In this document: positions 1-6,167 of the stretch, one piece after another
How positions within the stretch are numbered: position 1 is the stretch's first letter
Layout: every line of letters begins with the position of its first letter
Assembly: GCA_031282465.1 (NCBI GenBank)
Contig: JAITDR010000095.1
Location: forward strand, 1-7,076
Reading direction: 5' to 3'
Length of the DNA stretch: 7,076 bases
Origin: Desulfovibrio sp.
GTDB taxonomy: Bacteria > Desulfobacterota > Desulfovibrionia > Desulfovibrionales > Desulfovibrionaceae
The notes under the pieces: model-generated
Databases searched by the model: none
Told to the model about the DNA's origin: nothing
Seen by the model: the letters and a program-made list of their open reading frames with translations, nothing else
Made by a program: the position numbers and the translations under genes

Positions 1-175
1 GTTGCCCGTACAGGTAGATTTGCCCGCCGGCGTGGAACTGGTGAGCGTGGATCCGCCCCGAGTGCGTTTTGAGAAACAGCGCGTTCCGGTTCCGCCCAAA
101 GCCGCTCCGGCGCCGGCCAAGAAAAAGCCCTCCAAAGCCGGCGCAGCCGCCTCCATGGACAAGAAAAAAAAGTAA
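1..175 (+). CDS. ybbR: YbbR/CdaR-domain protein, C-terminal fragment
   Basis: This is the 3' end of a gene whose start lies before the window. The open frame begins at base 2 and ends in TAA at 173-175, giving 57 residues. The first part reads LPVQVDLPAGVELVSVDPP and then VRFEK. This is the beta-strand pattern that closes a YbbR repeat (a Pro-Ala/Glu-Gly-Val turn, then V..V.P..V.V). YbbR/CdaR proteins are membrane-anchored extracytoplasmic proteins that regulate the c-di-AMP cyclase CdaA, and their genes usually lie between cdaA and glmM. The presence of glmM later in the window on the same strand supports the call. After the domain comes a tail of about 30 residues rich in Pro, Ala and Lys (9 Lys), ending in four lysines. 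No membrane segment or catalytic residue can be judged from this fragment. Family assignment is likely; function is by analogy. Confidence 0.72.
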   Translation, partial: LPVQVDLPAGVELVSVDPPRVRFEKQRVPVPPKAAPAPAKKKPSKAGAAASMDKKKK

Positions 176-207
176 CGGCCGGCTCTTCAACGTACCCGGA
201 TAACGGT

Positions 208-232
208 CCGTCCCGAACGCAATGAGGGACGG
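208..232. terminator. Hairpin after ybbR, possible terminator
   Basis: An inverted repeat pairs CCGTCCC (208-214) with GGGACGG (226-232) across an 11-nt loop. It lies 33 bases after the ybbR stop and between convergent genes. No T-run follows on either strand, so a classical intrinsic terminator is not proven. It may act together with the stronger hairpin just downstream. Confidence 0.4.
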
Positions 233-242
233 AAGAGGGGGT

Positions 243-265
243 CCGGGGGAAATCATTTCCCCCGG
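243..265. terminator. Perfect 10-bp stem between convergent ybbR and clpB
   Basis: CCGGGGGAAA (243-252) is followed by a three-base loop TCA and its exact complement TTTCCCCCGG (256-265). The position, between the ends of two converging genes, suggests a bidirectional terminator. I recall similar GGTCCGGGGG-type hairpins downstream of many genes in Desulfovibrio-like genomes, but could not search for that here. The lack of a T-run on either side leaves the mechanism open. Confidence 0.6.
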
Positions 266-310
266 CCGCCGGAGGCGTAAAGATCACATTGCGGTGTTAT
301 CAGTCCCGGC

Positions 311-2911
311 TCAGTTACTTTCAAACACGAGTTTATCGCCGTCGGTATCCACCACTATTGCTTGACCGTCGCGGATTTCGCCGGCGACGATGCCGCGGGC
401 CAGGGGTGTTTCGATTTCCTGTTGCATATAGCGCCGCAGGGGGCGCGCCCCGTATATCGGATCGTAGACCGCGCGGGCTGCGAAGGCACGGGCTTCCGGG
501 GTGAGTTGCAGGTCGATGCCGCGTTCTTCGAGGCGCAGGCGCAGGCGTCCGATGAAGATGTCGACAATGCGTTCCATCTGATCGGGCAGCAGAGGTTTGA
601 ACAGGACGATGCCGTCCACGCGGTTGAGGAATTCCGGTTTGAAGTGCGCGCGCAGTTCGCCCATGACCGCCTCGCGGACGCCGGGCCGGAACGCGCCGTC
701 GGGTGTTATGCCTTCCAGCATGATGGGCGAGCCGATGTTGGAGGTCATGATGATGATGGTGTTGCGGAAGTCCACGGTACGTCCGCGGCTGTCGGTCAGC
801 CGGCCGTCGTCGAGGATTTGCAGCAGGGCGTTGAAGACGTCCGGGTGGGCCTTTTCCACCTCGTCGAAGAGCAGGACGCTGTACGGTTTACGGCGCACGG
901 CTTCGGTAAGCTGCCCGCCCTCGTCGTGCCCGATGTAGCCCGGCGGCGCGCCGATCAGCCGGGATACGGAGTGTTTTTCCATGTATTCGCTCATATCCAG
1001 GCGGACCATGTTTTCGGGGCTGTCGAAGAGCGCCTGGGCCAGACTTTTGCACAGTTCCGTCTTGCCGACCCCGGTCGGTCCCAGGAAAATGAAGGACCCC
1101 ATGGGTCTGCTCCGGTCGGAGAGTCCGGCTCTGGAGCGCAGGACCGCTTCGGAAACGGCCTGTACGGCCTCGTCCTGGCCGACGACGTTTTCGTGCAGCG
1201 CATCGGGGAGGCGCAGGAGTTTTTCGCGTTCGGTTTCGAGGAGCCTGGAGACGGGGATACCGGTCCAGCGGGCCACGACCTGGGCTATGTCGTCTGCCGT
1301 CACTTCCTCGCGGATCAGGCGGGGGGCATCGGGTTGTTCGTCGGCCTCGGCTTCGGCCAGGTCTTTTTCCAGGCCGCGGATGATGCCGTATTTGAGTTCG
1401 GCGGCGCGGTTCAGATCGTAGGCTCGTTCAGCTTCTTCGGCTTCACGGCGGGCGCGTTCGATGTCTTCTTTGAGTGTGCGGATGCGGTTGAGGCCGGTTT
1501 TTTCCTTTTCCCACTGTTCCAGAAGTTCATCTTGGGCGGCGCGCAGGGTTTCGAGTTCTCCTTCGAGTTTGCCGAGGCGTTCGCGCGAGGCGGCGTCGCT
1601 TTCGCGGCGCAGGGCTTCGCGTTCTATCTCAAGTTGCATGATTTTGCGTTTGGCTTCGTCCAGTTCGGCGGGCAGGGAGTCGATTTCGGTGCGGATCATG
1701 GCGGCGGCCTCGTCCACGAGGTCTATGGCCTTATCGGGGAGTTGCCGGTCGCTGATGCAGCGGGCGGAAAGGAGCACGGCCTCGACGACGGCGGAGTCGG
1801 CGATGCGCACCCCGTGGTGTACTTCAAAGCGTTCTTTCAGGCCGCGCAGGATGGATATCGCGTCTTCGCGGGAGGGTTCTTCGATCAGCAGGGGTTGGAA
1901 GCGGCGTTCAAGGGCCGGGTCTTTTTCGATGTATTTGCGGTATTCGTCGATGGTGGTCGCGCCGATGCAATGCAGTTCTCCGCGCGCCAGCATGGGTTTG
2001 AGCAGGTTGCCGGCGTCCATGGCTCCGTCCGTGCGTCCCGCGCCGACGATGGTGTGGAGTTCGTCGATAAAGAGGATGATTTTGCCGTCCGAGTCCTGGA
2101 CCTCTTTGAGGACGGCTTTCAGGCGTTCCTCGAATTCGCCGCGGTATTTGGCGCCGGCGATGAGCGCGCCCATATCGAGGGCGAATACGGAGCGTTTTTT
2201 CAGTCCTTCGGGCACATCGCCTTTGAGGATGCGGTGGGCCAGTCCTTCGACGACGGCGGTTTTGCCGACGCCGGCTTCGCCGATCAGCACGGGGTTGTTT
2301 TTGGTACGTCTGCTGAGGATTTGTATGCAGCGCAGGATTTCGGCGTCGCGGCCTATGACCGGGTCCAGTTTGCCCAGGCGTGCCTGTTCCACCAGATCGC
2401 GGCCGTATTTGGTCAGGGCTTCGTAGCTTTCTTCGGGGTTGCGTCCGGTCGCTCGTCCTTTGCCTCTGATTTCGCTCATGGCGGCGAGAATGCGTTCTCT
2501 GGTGACGCCGAAGCGGGCATTGACGCGGCCGAGGATGCTCGGAGGCCGTTCCGAGGCGGCTTCGCAGAAAATGTGTTCGATGCCGGTGAACTCGTCTTTC
2601 AGGCGCGCGGCCTCGTCGCTTGCGCGGAGAAGGGCCAGGCGCAGGGCGTTGGTGATGCTCAGGCCGGAGGCGTCGGCGCCCGGTCCGCTCACTGAAGGCA
2701 ATTTTTTGAGTTCCTGCTCCAGGGCGCTTTCATAGTCGCGCGCCGGGATGCCCGCCTTGTCCAGCAGGCGCGGGGCAAGTCCGCCTTCCAGGCGGAGCAT
2801 GGCCAGCACGAGATGTTCGAATTCAACCTGCTGACGGCCCATGCGCAGGGCGATGTCCTGGGCCTCCATGAGTGCCTGCCGGGCCTGTTCGGTGAACGAT
2901 TCGATATTCAT
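311..2911 (-). CDS. clpB: ATP-dependent disaggregase ClpB (Hsp100)
   Basis: ClpB is a cytoplasmic hexameric AAA+ chaperone that works with DnaK/DnaJ/GrpE to pull proteins out of aggregates. The 866-aa product matches the usual family length (857 aa in E. coli). Domains in order: a Clp N-domain (about 1-145, opening [19 protein letters not shown]); AAA-1 with Walker A GEAGVGKT (211-218), pore tyrosine Y256, Walker B FIDE (281-284) and arginine fingers R336/R337; a coiled-coil middle domain (about 405-530) including Y508, the likely counterpart of E. coli Y503; AAA-2 with Walker A GPTGVGKT (611-618), pore loop GYIG (658-661), Walker B LLFDE (680-684), R764 in FLNR and sensor-2 GARPLRR (821-827). 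The complete middle domain separates it from ClpA and ClpC. The ATG at 2911 is preceded by AAGGA with about 7 nt spacing. The gene faces away from the HD-domain gene and converges on ybbR. No CIRCE element or convincing heat-shock promoter is visible. No damage is seen. Confidence 0.97.
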   Translation of the reverse strand: MNIESFTEQARQALMEAQDIALRMGRQQVEFEHLVLAMLRLEGGLAPRLLDKAGIPARDYESALEQELKKLPSVSGPGADASGLSITNALRLALLRASDEAARLKDEFTGIEHIFCEAASERPPSILGRVNARFGVTRERILAAMSEIRGKGRATGRNPEESYEALTKYGRDLVEQARLGKLDPVIGRDAEILRCIQILSRRTKNNPVLIGEAGVGKTAVVEGLAHRILKGDVPEGLKKRSVFALDMGALIAGAKYRGEFEERLKAVLKEVQDSDGKIILFIDELHTIVGAGRTDGAMDAGNLLKPMLARGELHCIGATTIDEYRKYIEKDPALERRFQPLLIEEPSREDAISILRGLKERFEVHHGVRIADSAVVEAVLLSARCISDRQLPDKAIDLVDEAAAMIRTEIDSLPAELDEAKRKIMQLEIEREALRRESDAASRERLGKLEGELETLRAAQDELLEQWEKEKTGLNRIRTLKEDIERARREAEEAERAYDLNRAAELKYGIIRGLEKDLAEAEADEQPDAPRLIREEVTADDIAQVVARWTGIPVSRLLETEREKLLRLPDALHENVVGQDEAVQAVSEAVLRSRAGLSDRSRPMGSFIFLGPTGVGKTELCKSLAQALFDSPENMVRLDMSEYMEKHSVSRLIGAPPGYIGHDEGGQLTEAVRRKPYSVLLFDEVEKAHPDVFNALLQILDDGRLTDSRGRTVDFRNTIIIMTSNIGSPIMLEGITPDGAFRPGVREAVMGELRAHFKPEFLNRVDGIVLFKPLLPDQMERIVDIFIGRLRLRLEERGIDLQLTPEARAFAARAVYDPIYGARPLRRYMQQEIETPLARGIVAGEIRDGQAIVVDTDGDKLVFESN

Positions 2912-3072
2912 CGGAAATTCCTTTGTAATGGGGTATGCAAACCGCGCACGGGCGCGCAGGCCCGGCGGGATGCCGGCGGCGCCGCAGGAACATCACGCGG
3001 GCGTTGCAGGGCAAAATTCACTGGACAACAAAAAAAATACTCTGCATGTTTCCCTCGGTTCCCGGCGCCGCG

Positions 3073-3091
3073 CCTTTCTTCGGAAAAAAGG
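3073..3091 (-). other. Small stem-loop at the predicted 5' end of the clpB leader
   Basis: On the clpB strand, CCTTTTTT pairs with AAGAAAGG across a three-base CCG loop, giving eight pairs if one G-U is allowed. It would begin a few bases after the transcription start inferred from the promoter at 3102-3130. It could be a 5' stabilising or regulatory stem, or chance. On the + strand the same sequence has a mismatch, so it fits the clpB orientation slightly better. Confidence 0.3.
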
Positions 3092-3101
3092 GGCTGCCGG
3101 A

Positions 3102-3130
3102 AAGGTAGTCACGGCCCTGCCGAGAGTCAA
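3102..3130 (-). promoter_or_regulatory. Candidate sigma70-type promoter for clpB
   Basis: Reading leftwards on the minus strand, TTGACT (3125-3130) is followed after 17 bases by TACCTT (3102-3107). The -35 box matches five of six consensus bases, the spacing is ideal and the -10 box is weak (three of six). The start site would fall near 3095, leaving a leader of about 180 nt. A heat-shock -10 element (CCCCAT type) is not found at suitable spacing, so vegetative transcription is the simplest reading. Confidence 0.4.
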
Positions 3131-3197
3131 GCCGGAATCCCCTCGGAATGTTTCAACTTCGGGGTCGCCCGCCATGCCTTCTCCTGCATCCGCTGCG

Positions 3198-3220
3198 CAT
3201 GTCCGCCTGCGGGCGGCATG
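3198..3220. other. Imperfect hairpin upstream of the HD-GYP gene
   Basis: CATG plus CCGCC (3198-3207, with one bulged T) pairs with GGCGG plus CATG (3212-3220) around a four-base loop, giving nine pairs. It lies 53 bases before the chosen start of the HD-domain gene. It has no T-run and its role, if any, is unknown; it could be a protein-binding palindrome or part of a leader. Confidence 0.25.
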
Positions 3221-3261
3221 GGCAATTTCACCATGAACATGCTGTAACGCGCGATCTCCGT

Positions 3262-3266
3262 GGGGG
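3262..3266 (+). promoter_or_regulatory. Weak ribosome-binding site supporting the 3274 start
   Basis: A GGGGG run lies 7 bases before the tandem ATG codons at 3274 and 3277. It is the only purine-rich site near a start that makes sense with the protein. The longer frame, open back to 3148, has no such site and adds a low-complexity, non-conserved-looking 42-residue leader. Confidence 0.4.
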
Positions 3267-3273
3267 TACGGAT

Positions 3274-4548
3274 ATGATGATACGTGTCGATCAACTGATT
3301 CGGGCCGTCGCAACGGCCCTGGATATCATTGAAAGCGAACTGTTCGGGGTGCGCACAAACCACGGCAAACGGGTGGCCGTGCTCTGCGCCGCCATGGGAC
3401 GCAGGCTGGGCATGAGCGAGTCCGCCGTCGCGGCCCTGACCACCTGCGCGTTGTTTCACGACAGCGCCCTGACGGAATACATGCTCTACCTGACGGAGCA
3501 GTCGGGCAAGGCCGGTCTGTACCTGCACTGCATTTACGGGCAACGCAACGTGGATCTGCTGCCCCTCCCCGACAACGCCGAGGGCCTTGTGCTCTATCAC
3601 CACGAGCGCGCGGACGGCGCGGGCGCTTTCGGCCGCGGGGAAGGGGAGTTCCCCGTGGGCGCGGCCCTTATCGCCGCAGCCGACACTTTGGATGTGCATT
3701 TTCCCTTGCAGAACATGTCCGGCAAGTACCTCGAAAAACTGCGCGCGCACGTAGCCTCCGAGGCCGGGAAAGCCTTCACGCGCGACGCCGTCGAGGCGGC
3801 GCTGGATGTTCTGGATGGGGACATGCTTGAACAGTTGCGCGACGAGCACATCCTCGAAACAGCGGAAAAACTGATCCCGCCCTGGTTTGCCGGGATGGAG
3901 GACGCGGCGGTGTATCGCCTTGCCGCCCTTGCCGCCCGCATCATCGACTATAAATCCGTGTTTACCAAACAGCACTCCATGCAGATCGCCAACCGTGCCT
4001 GGCTGATGGCCGGATATTGCAACTATACGCCGGAGGGCCGTGCACAGTTGTATCTCGCGGCCGCGCTGCACGACCTGGGCAAACTGGCGACTCCCCTGCA
4101 TATCCTTGAAAAGCCCGGCGCCCTGACGGGAGCGGAATTCGAAATCATCAAGAACCACGCGCGCGGCACCCACGACCTGCTCGGCACGGTGGGAGGTCTG
4201 GAGGACGTCTGCCGCTGGGCTTCGGAGCACCACGAAAAACTCGACGGCAAGGGCTACCCGTTCGGCAGGGGCGCGGACGACCTGGACTACAATTCGCGCC
4301 TGCTGTGCTGCCTGGATATCTACCAGGGTGTGTGCGAGGCACGGCCCTACCATGCAAGCCGCGGGCACAAGGAAACCATGGAAATTCTCATGGGCATGGC
4401 GGATAAAGGTCTGGTGGACGGCGACATCGCAAGGGACATGGACCGTTGCATGGAGGGGTATGCGGAGCGGCCTCTGCCGCCGCCTCCCCAGGCAGCGGAA
4501 GCCGTTGACGCCGCTTTGAGCGGTCTGCCCGACCCGCTGCCCGCGTAA
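3274..4548 (+). CDS. Tandem HD-domain protein with C-terminal HD-GYP phosphodiesterase domain
   Basis: The 424-aa product has two related HD domains and no obvious membrane segment or signal peptide, so it is probably cytoplasmic. The second domain (about 225-395) carries the full HD-GYP signature: H234, HDLGK (266-270), H295, HHEKLDGKGYP (319-329) and D348. HD-GYP enzymes are metal-dependent phosphodiesterases that open c-di-GMP, or sometimes cGAMP, to linear products. The first domain (about 25-145) is a divergent copy. It keeps likely metal ligands H30, H62-D63, H85, H109-H110 and D137, but the HDxGK lysine is L66 and the GYP motif reads GAF (117-119). No REC, GAF or PAS sensor domain is present; the tail after 395 is proline/alanine-rich. 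The start at 3274 was chosen over an open frame reaching 3148 because MMIRVDQLIRA looks like a true N-terminus and a GGGGG run precedes it. The gene is divergent from clpB and lies 183 nt before the efflux gene. Substrate is not shown by the sequence. Confidence 0.85.
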   Translation: MMIRVDQLIRAVATALDIIESELFGVRTNHGKRVAVLCAAMGRRLGMSESAVAALTTCALFHDSALTEYMLYLTEQSGKAGLYLHCIYGQRNVDLLPLPDNAEGLVLYHHERADGAGAFGRGEGEFPVGAALIAAADTLDVHFPLQNMSGKYLEKLRAHVASEAGKAFTRDAVEAALDVLDGDMLEQLRDEHILETAEKLIPPWFAGMEDAAVYRLAALAARIIDYKSVFTKQHSMQIANRAWLMAGYCNYTPEGRAQLYLAAALHDLGKLATPLHILEKPGALTGAEFEIIKNHARGTHDLLGTVGGLEDVCRWASEHHEKLDGKGYPFGRGADDLDYNSRLLCCLDIYQGVCEARPYHASRGHKETMEILMGMADKGLVDGDIARDMDRCMEGYAERPLPPPPQAAEAVDAALSGLPDPLPA

Positions 4549-4652
4549 TCCGGTCGCTGCTGCGGCAAACGCGTCTGAGAGCGTAGTGTCTGCAAAGAGC
4601 GGGGTTGCCGGGTGCCTTGCCCTGCGCCGCCTGCCGAAGCCTGCCGCCGGCA

Positions 4653-4681
4653 TTGCCCCTCAGGCAAAATTCACGTATGCT
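4653..4681 (+). promoter_or_regulatory. Candidate promoter for the efflux lipoprotein gene (and glmM)
   Basis: TTGCCC (4653-4658) and TATGCT (4676-4681) are separated by 17 bases, each box matching four of six sigma70 consensus positions. The start site would lie near 4688, about 44 bases before the ATG at 4732. A small inverted repeat, TTGCC/GGCAA (4653-4667), overlaps the -35 box and could be an operator or coincidence. Because the gap to glmM is only 29 nt, this promoter may also drive glmM. Confidence 0.42.
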
Positions 4682-4720
4682 TTGATGTACTTTTTCAAGA
4701 GAGATTTCTTTTTCCGCGAC

Positions 4721-4725
4721 AGGAG
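4721..4725 (+). promoter_or_regulatory. Ribosome-binding site fixing the efflux gene start
   Basis: AGGAG stands 6 bases before ATG at 4732. It decides the start: the same frame is open back to ATG at 4612, but that would bury the lipoprotein signal peptide behind 40 residues. Confidence 0.75.
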
Positions 4726-4731
4726 AATTCC

Positions 4732-6138
4732 ATGGACCCCTTTCCCCGGAAAGCCGCCGGCGCGGTGTGCCTTTGTCTGAGTCTTTTCTGCGCCGCCTGC
4801 ACGATGGCGCCGGCATACGAGCGTCCGGCCATGCCGATCCCCGATGCGTACGGAACCGGTGCGGACATGGCCGGCCCGGCCGCGCCTCTGCCGGAGTGGA
4901 GAATTTTTTTCAGCGACCCGGGCCTGCAGAGACTCATAGAACTGGCCCTGCAGAACAACCGCAGCCTGCGCTCGACCATGGAAAATGTGGAACGGGTCCG
5001 CGCCCAATACCAAATCCAACGCGCCGACCTGCTGCCCACTATCAACGCCGAAGGGCAGTCGAGCAACCAGGGCATGCCGGCCGACCTGACCATGACCCGG
5101 CAACGCGGCGTATCCCGCCAGTACATGGTCGGCGTCGGCATGACCAACTTTGAGGTCGATCTGTGGGGACGCCTGCGCAGTCTGAACGAAGCCGCTCTGG
5201 AGACATGGCATTCGGCTCGGGAGGACGCGGCGGTCGCGCACCTGGCGCTGACGGCCGAAACGGCCTCCGTATATCTGCAGCTTGTCGCCGACCGGGAACT
5301 GCTGGACATTGCGCGCGCCACCTACCGGAACCGCCTCGGCCAGTACAAACTGGTGAGTACCAAGTTTGCCTCCGGCGTGGCCTCCCAGCTCGAAGTCAGC
5401 CAAGCTGAAAGCATCATGCGCGAAGCCCAGTCGCAGGCAGCCCGCTACGCCTCCGCCGTCGGTCAGGACGAAAATCTGCTGGCCCTGCTCATCGGCTGCC
5501 CCGTGCCGGCAGACCTGCCGGAAGTGCGCCGGCTTTCCAAGGTAGGCATGCCCAAGGACGTCCCGGAAGGGTTGCCTTCTTCACTGCTTGAGCGCAGGCC
5601 GGACATCCGCTCGGCCGAACACCGGCTCAGGGCGGCCAATGCCGCCATAGGCGCGGCCAGGGCCAATTTCTTTCCGGCTATCCGGCTCACCGGCACCTTG
5701 GGGACCATCAGCGCCGACTATTCCAGGCTGTTTGAACCGCAGACCGGCTACTGGGCTTTCATGCCTTCCGTTACCCTGCCGATTTTCGACACGGGCCGGA
5801 ATATCGCCCAACTGGAAGTCTCCGAAGCCGAACGCACCATGGCGGTTGCCGATTATGAAAAGACCGTGCAGGCCGCCTTCCGCGAAGTGGCAGACGGTTT
5901 GGTGCAACGCCGCTACATAGGCGAGCAGATGACTGCCGAGCGGGCACTGCTCAAGGCGACGCAGACCGCGTACAACCTGGCTTCGGCGCGCTATGAAGCA
6001 GGCGTGGACAGCTACCTGAACGTGCTGGATGCGCAGCGTTCCCTGTTTTCCGCCCAACAGAGTTGGACGGCAACGCAACTGCAACGCGCCGTCAACGCCC
6101 TGACCCTGTTCAAAGCCCTCGGAGGCGGGTGGCATTAG
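4732..6138 (+). CDS. OprM/NodT-family outer-membrane efflux lipoprotein
   Basis: This 468-aa protein is an outer-membrane channel of the type that completes tripartite RND efflux pumps, joining a periplasmic adaptor and an inner-membrane pump to export drugs or other compounds. It starts with a signal peptide and a lipobox-like FCAAC, placing the lipidated cysteine at C23, followed by [18 protein letters not shown], a typical mature N-terminus of OprM-like proteins. Two outer-membrane efflux repeats follow (about 60-250 and 280-465). Family landmarks include [11 protein letters not shown] (140-150), [20 protein letters not shown] (285-304), the [10 protein letters not shown] segment (306-315) and [20 protein letters not shown] (421-440). 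The -3 lipobox residue is Cys rather than the usual Leu, a mild oddity. No adaptor or pump gene is adjacent; upstream is the HD-GYP gene and downstream is glmM after 29 nt. Substrate cannot be predicted. Confidence 0.93.
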   Translation: MDPFPRKAAGAVCLCLSLFCAACTMAPAYERPAMPIPDAYGTGADMAGPAAPLPEWRIFFSDPGLQRLIELALQNNRSLRSTMENVERVRAQYQIQRADLLPTINAEGQSSNQGMPADLTMTRQRGVSRQYMVGVGMTNFEVDLWGRLRSLNEAALETWHSAREDAAVAHLALTAETASVYLQLVADRELLDIARATYRNRLGQYKLVSTKFASGVASQLEVSQAESIMREAQSQAARYASAVGQDENLLALLIGCPVPADLPEVRRLSKVGMPKDVPEGLPSSLLERRPDIRSAEHRLRAANAAIGAARANFFPAIRLTGTLGTISADYSRLFEPQTGYWAFMPSVTLPIFDTGRNIAQLEVSEAERTMAVADYEKTVQAAFREVADGLVQRRYIGEQMTAERALLKATQTAYNLASARYEAGVDSYLNVLDAQRSLFSAQQSWTATQLQRAVNALTLFKALGGGWH

Positions 6139-6167
6139 AAAGTTTTGAAAAACACCAAAGGGCGGCT

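Larger units (their letters stand above)
2912..3273. other. Divergent intergenic region between clpB and the HD-GYP gene
   Basis: This 362-bp stretch separates two divergently transcribed genes. It holds a candidate clpB promoter (3102-3130), a probable clpB leader of roughly 180 nt, a small stem near the leader's 5' end (3073-3091), an eight-base A-run (T-run on the clpB strand) near 3030, very GC-rich sequence at 2940-2985, and an imperfect hairpin (3198-3220). No convincing promoter for the rightward gene was found. The open frames that cross this region are extensions of neighbours or unsupported, and I see no small gene with a ribosome-binding site. Confidence 0.6.

Noticed and set aside
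362..2695. 777-codon open frame on the + strand opposite clpB
   Set aside because: It is low-complexity (rich in Phe, Ala, Gly, Asp), has no recognisable domain and is explained by GC-biased third positions of the real clpB frame on the other strand.
2928..2933. CCCCAT on the minus strand, resembling a heat-shock sigma -10 box for clpB
   Set aside because: It lies only 16 bases before the ATG, leaving almost no leader, and no CTTGAA-like box is found at the right spacing upstream of it.
3151..3157. GTTGAAA on the minus strand, resembling a heat-shock sigma -35 box
   Set aside because: No CCCCAT-like -10 box follows at 11-16 bases.
2813..3247. Short + strand open frames overlapping the clpB start and its upstream region
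   Set aside because: No ribosome-binding site, no recognisable protein features and extensive overlap with the clpB coding sequence.
4563..4610. CGGCAA/TTGCCG inverted repeat after the HD-GYP gene as a terminator
   Set aside because: The loop is about 36 bases and no T-run follows, so it is not convincing.
3127..4653. 508-codon open frame on the minus strand opposite the HD-GYP gene
   Set aside because: The + strand frame carries the full HD-GYP motif set, whereas this frame has no motif, no good start and spans into intergenic sequence.
6142..6153. GTTTT/AAAAC inverted repeat in the gap before glmM as a terminator
   Set aside because: The two-base loop cannot form a stable RNA hairpin and the stem is A/T only.
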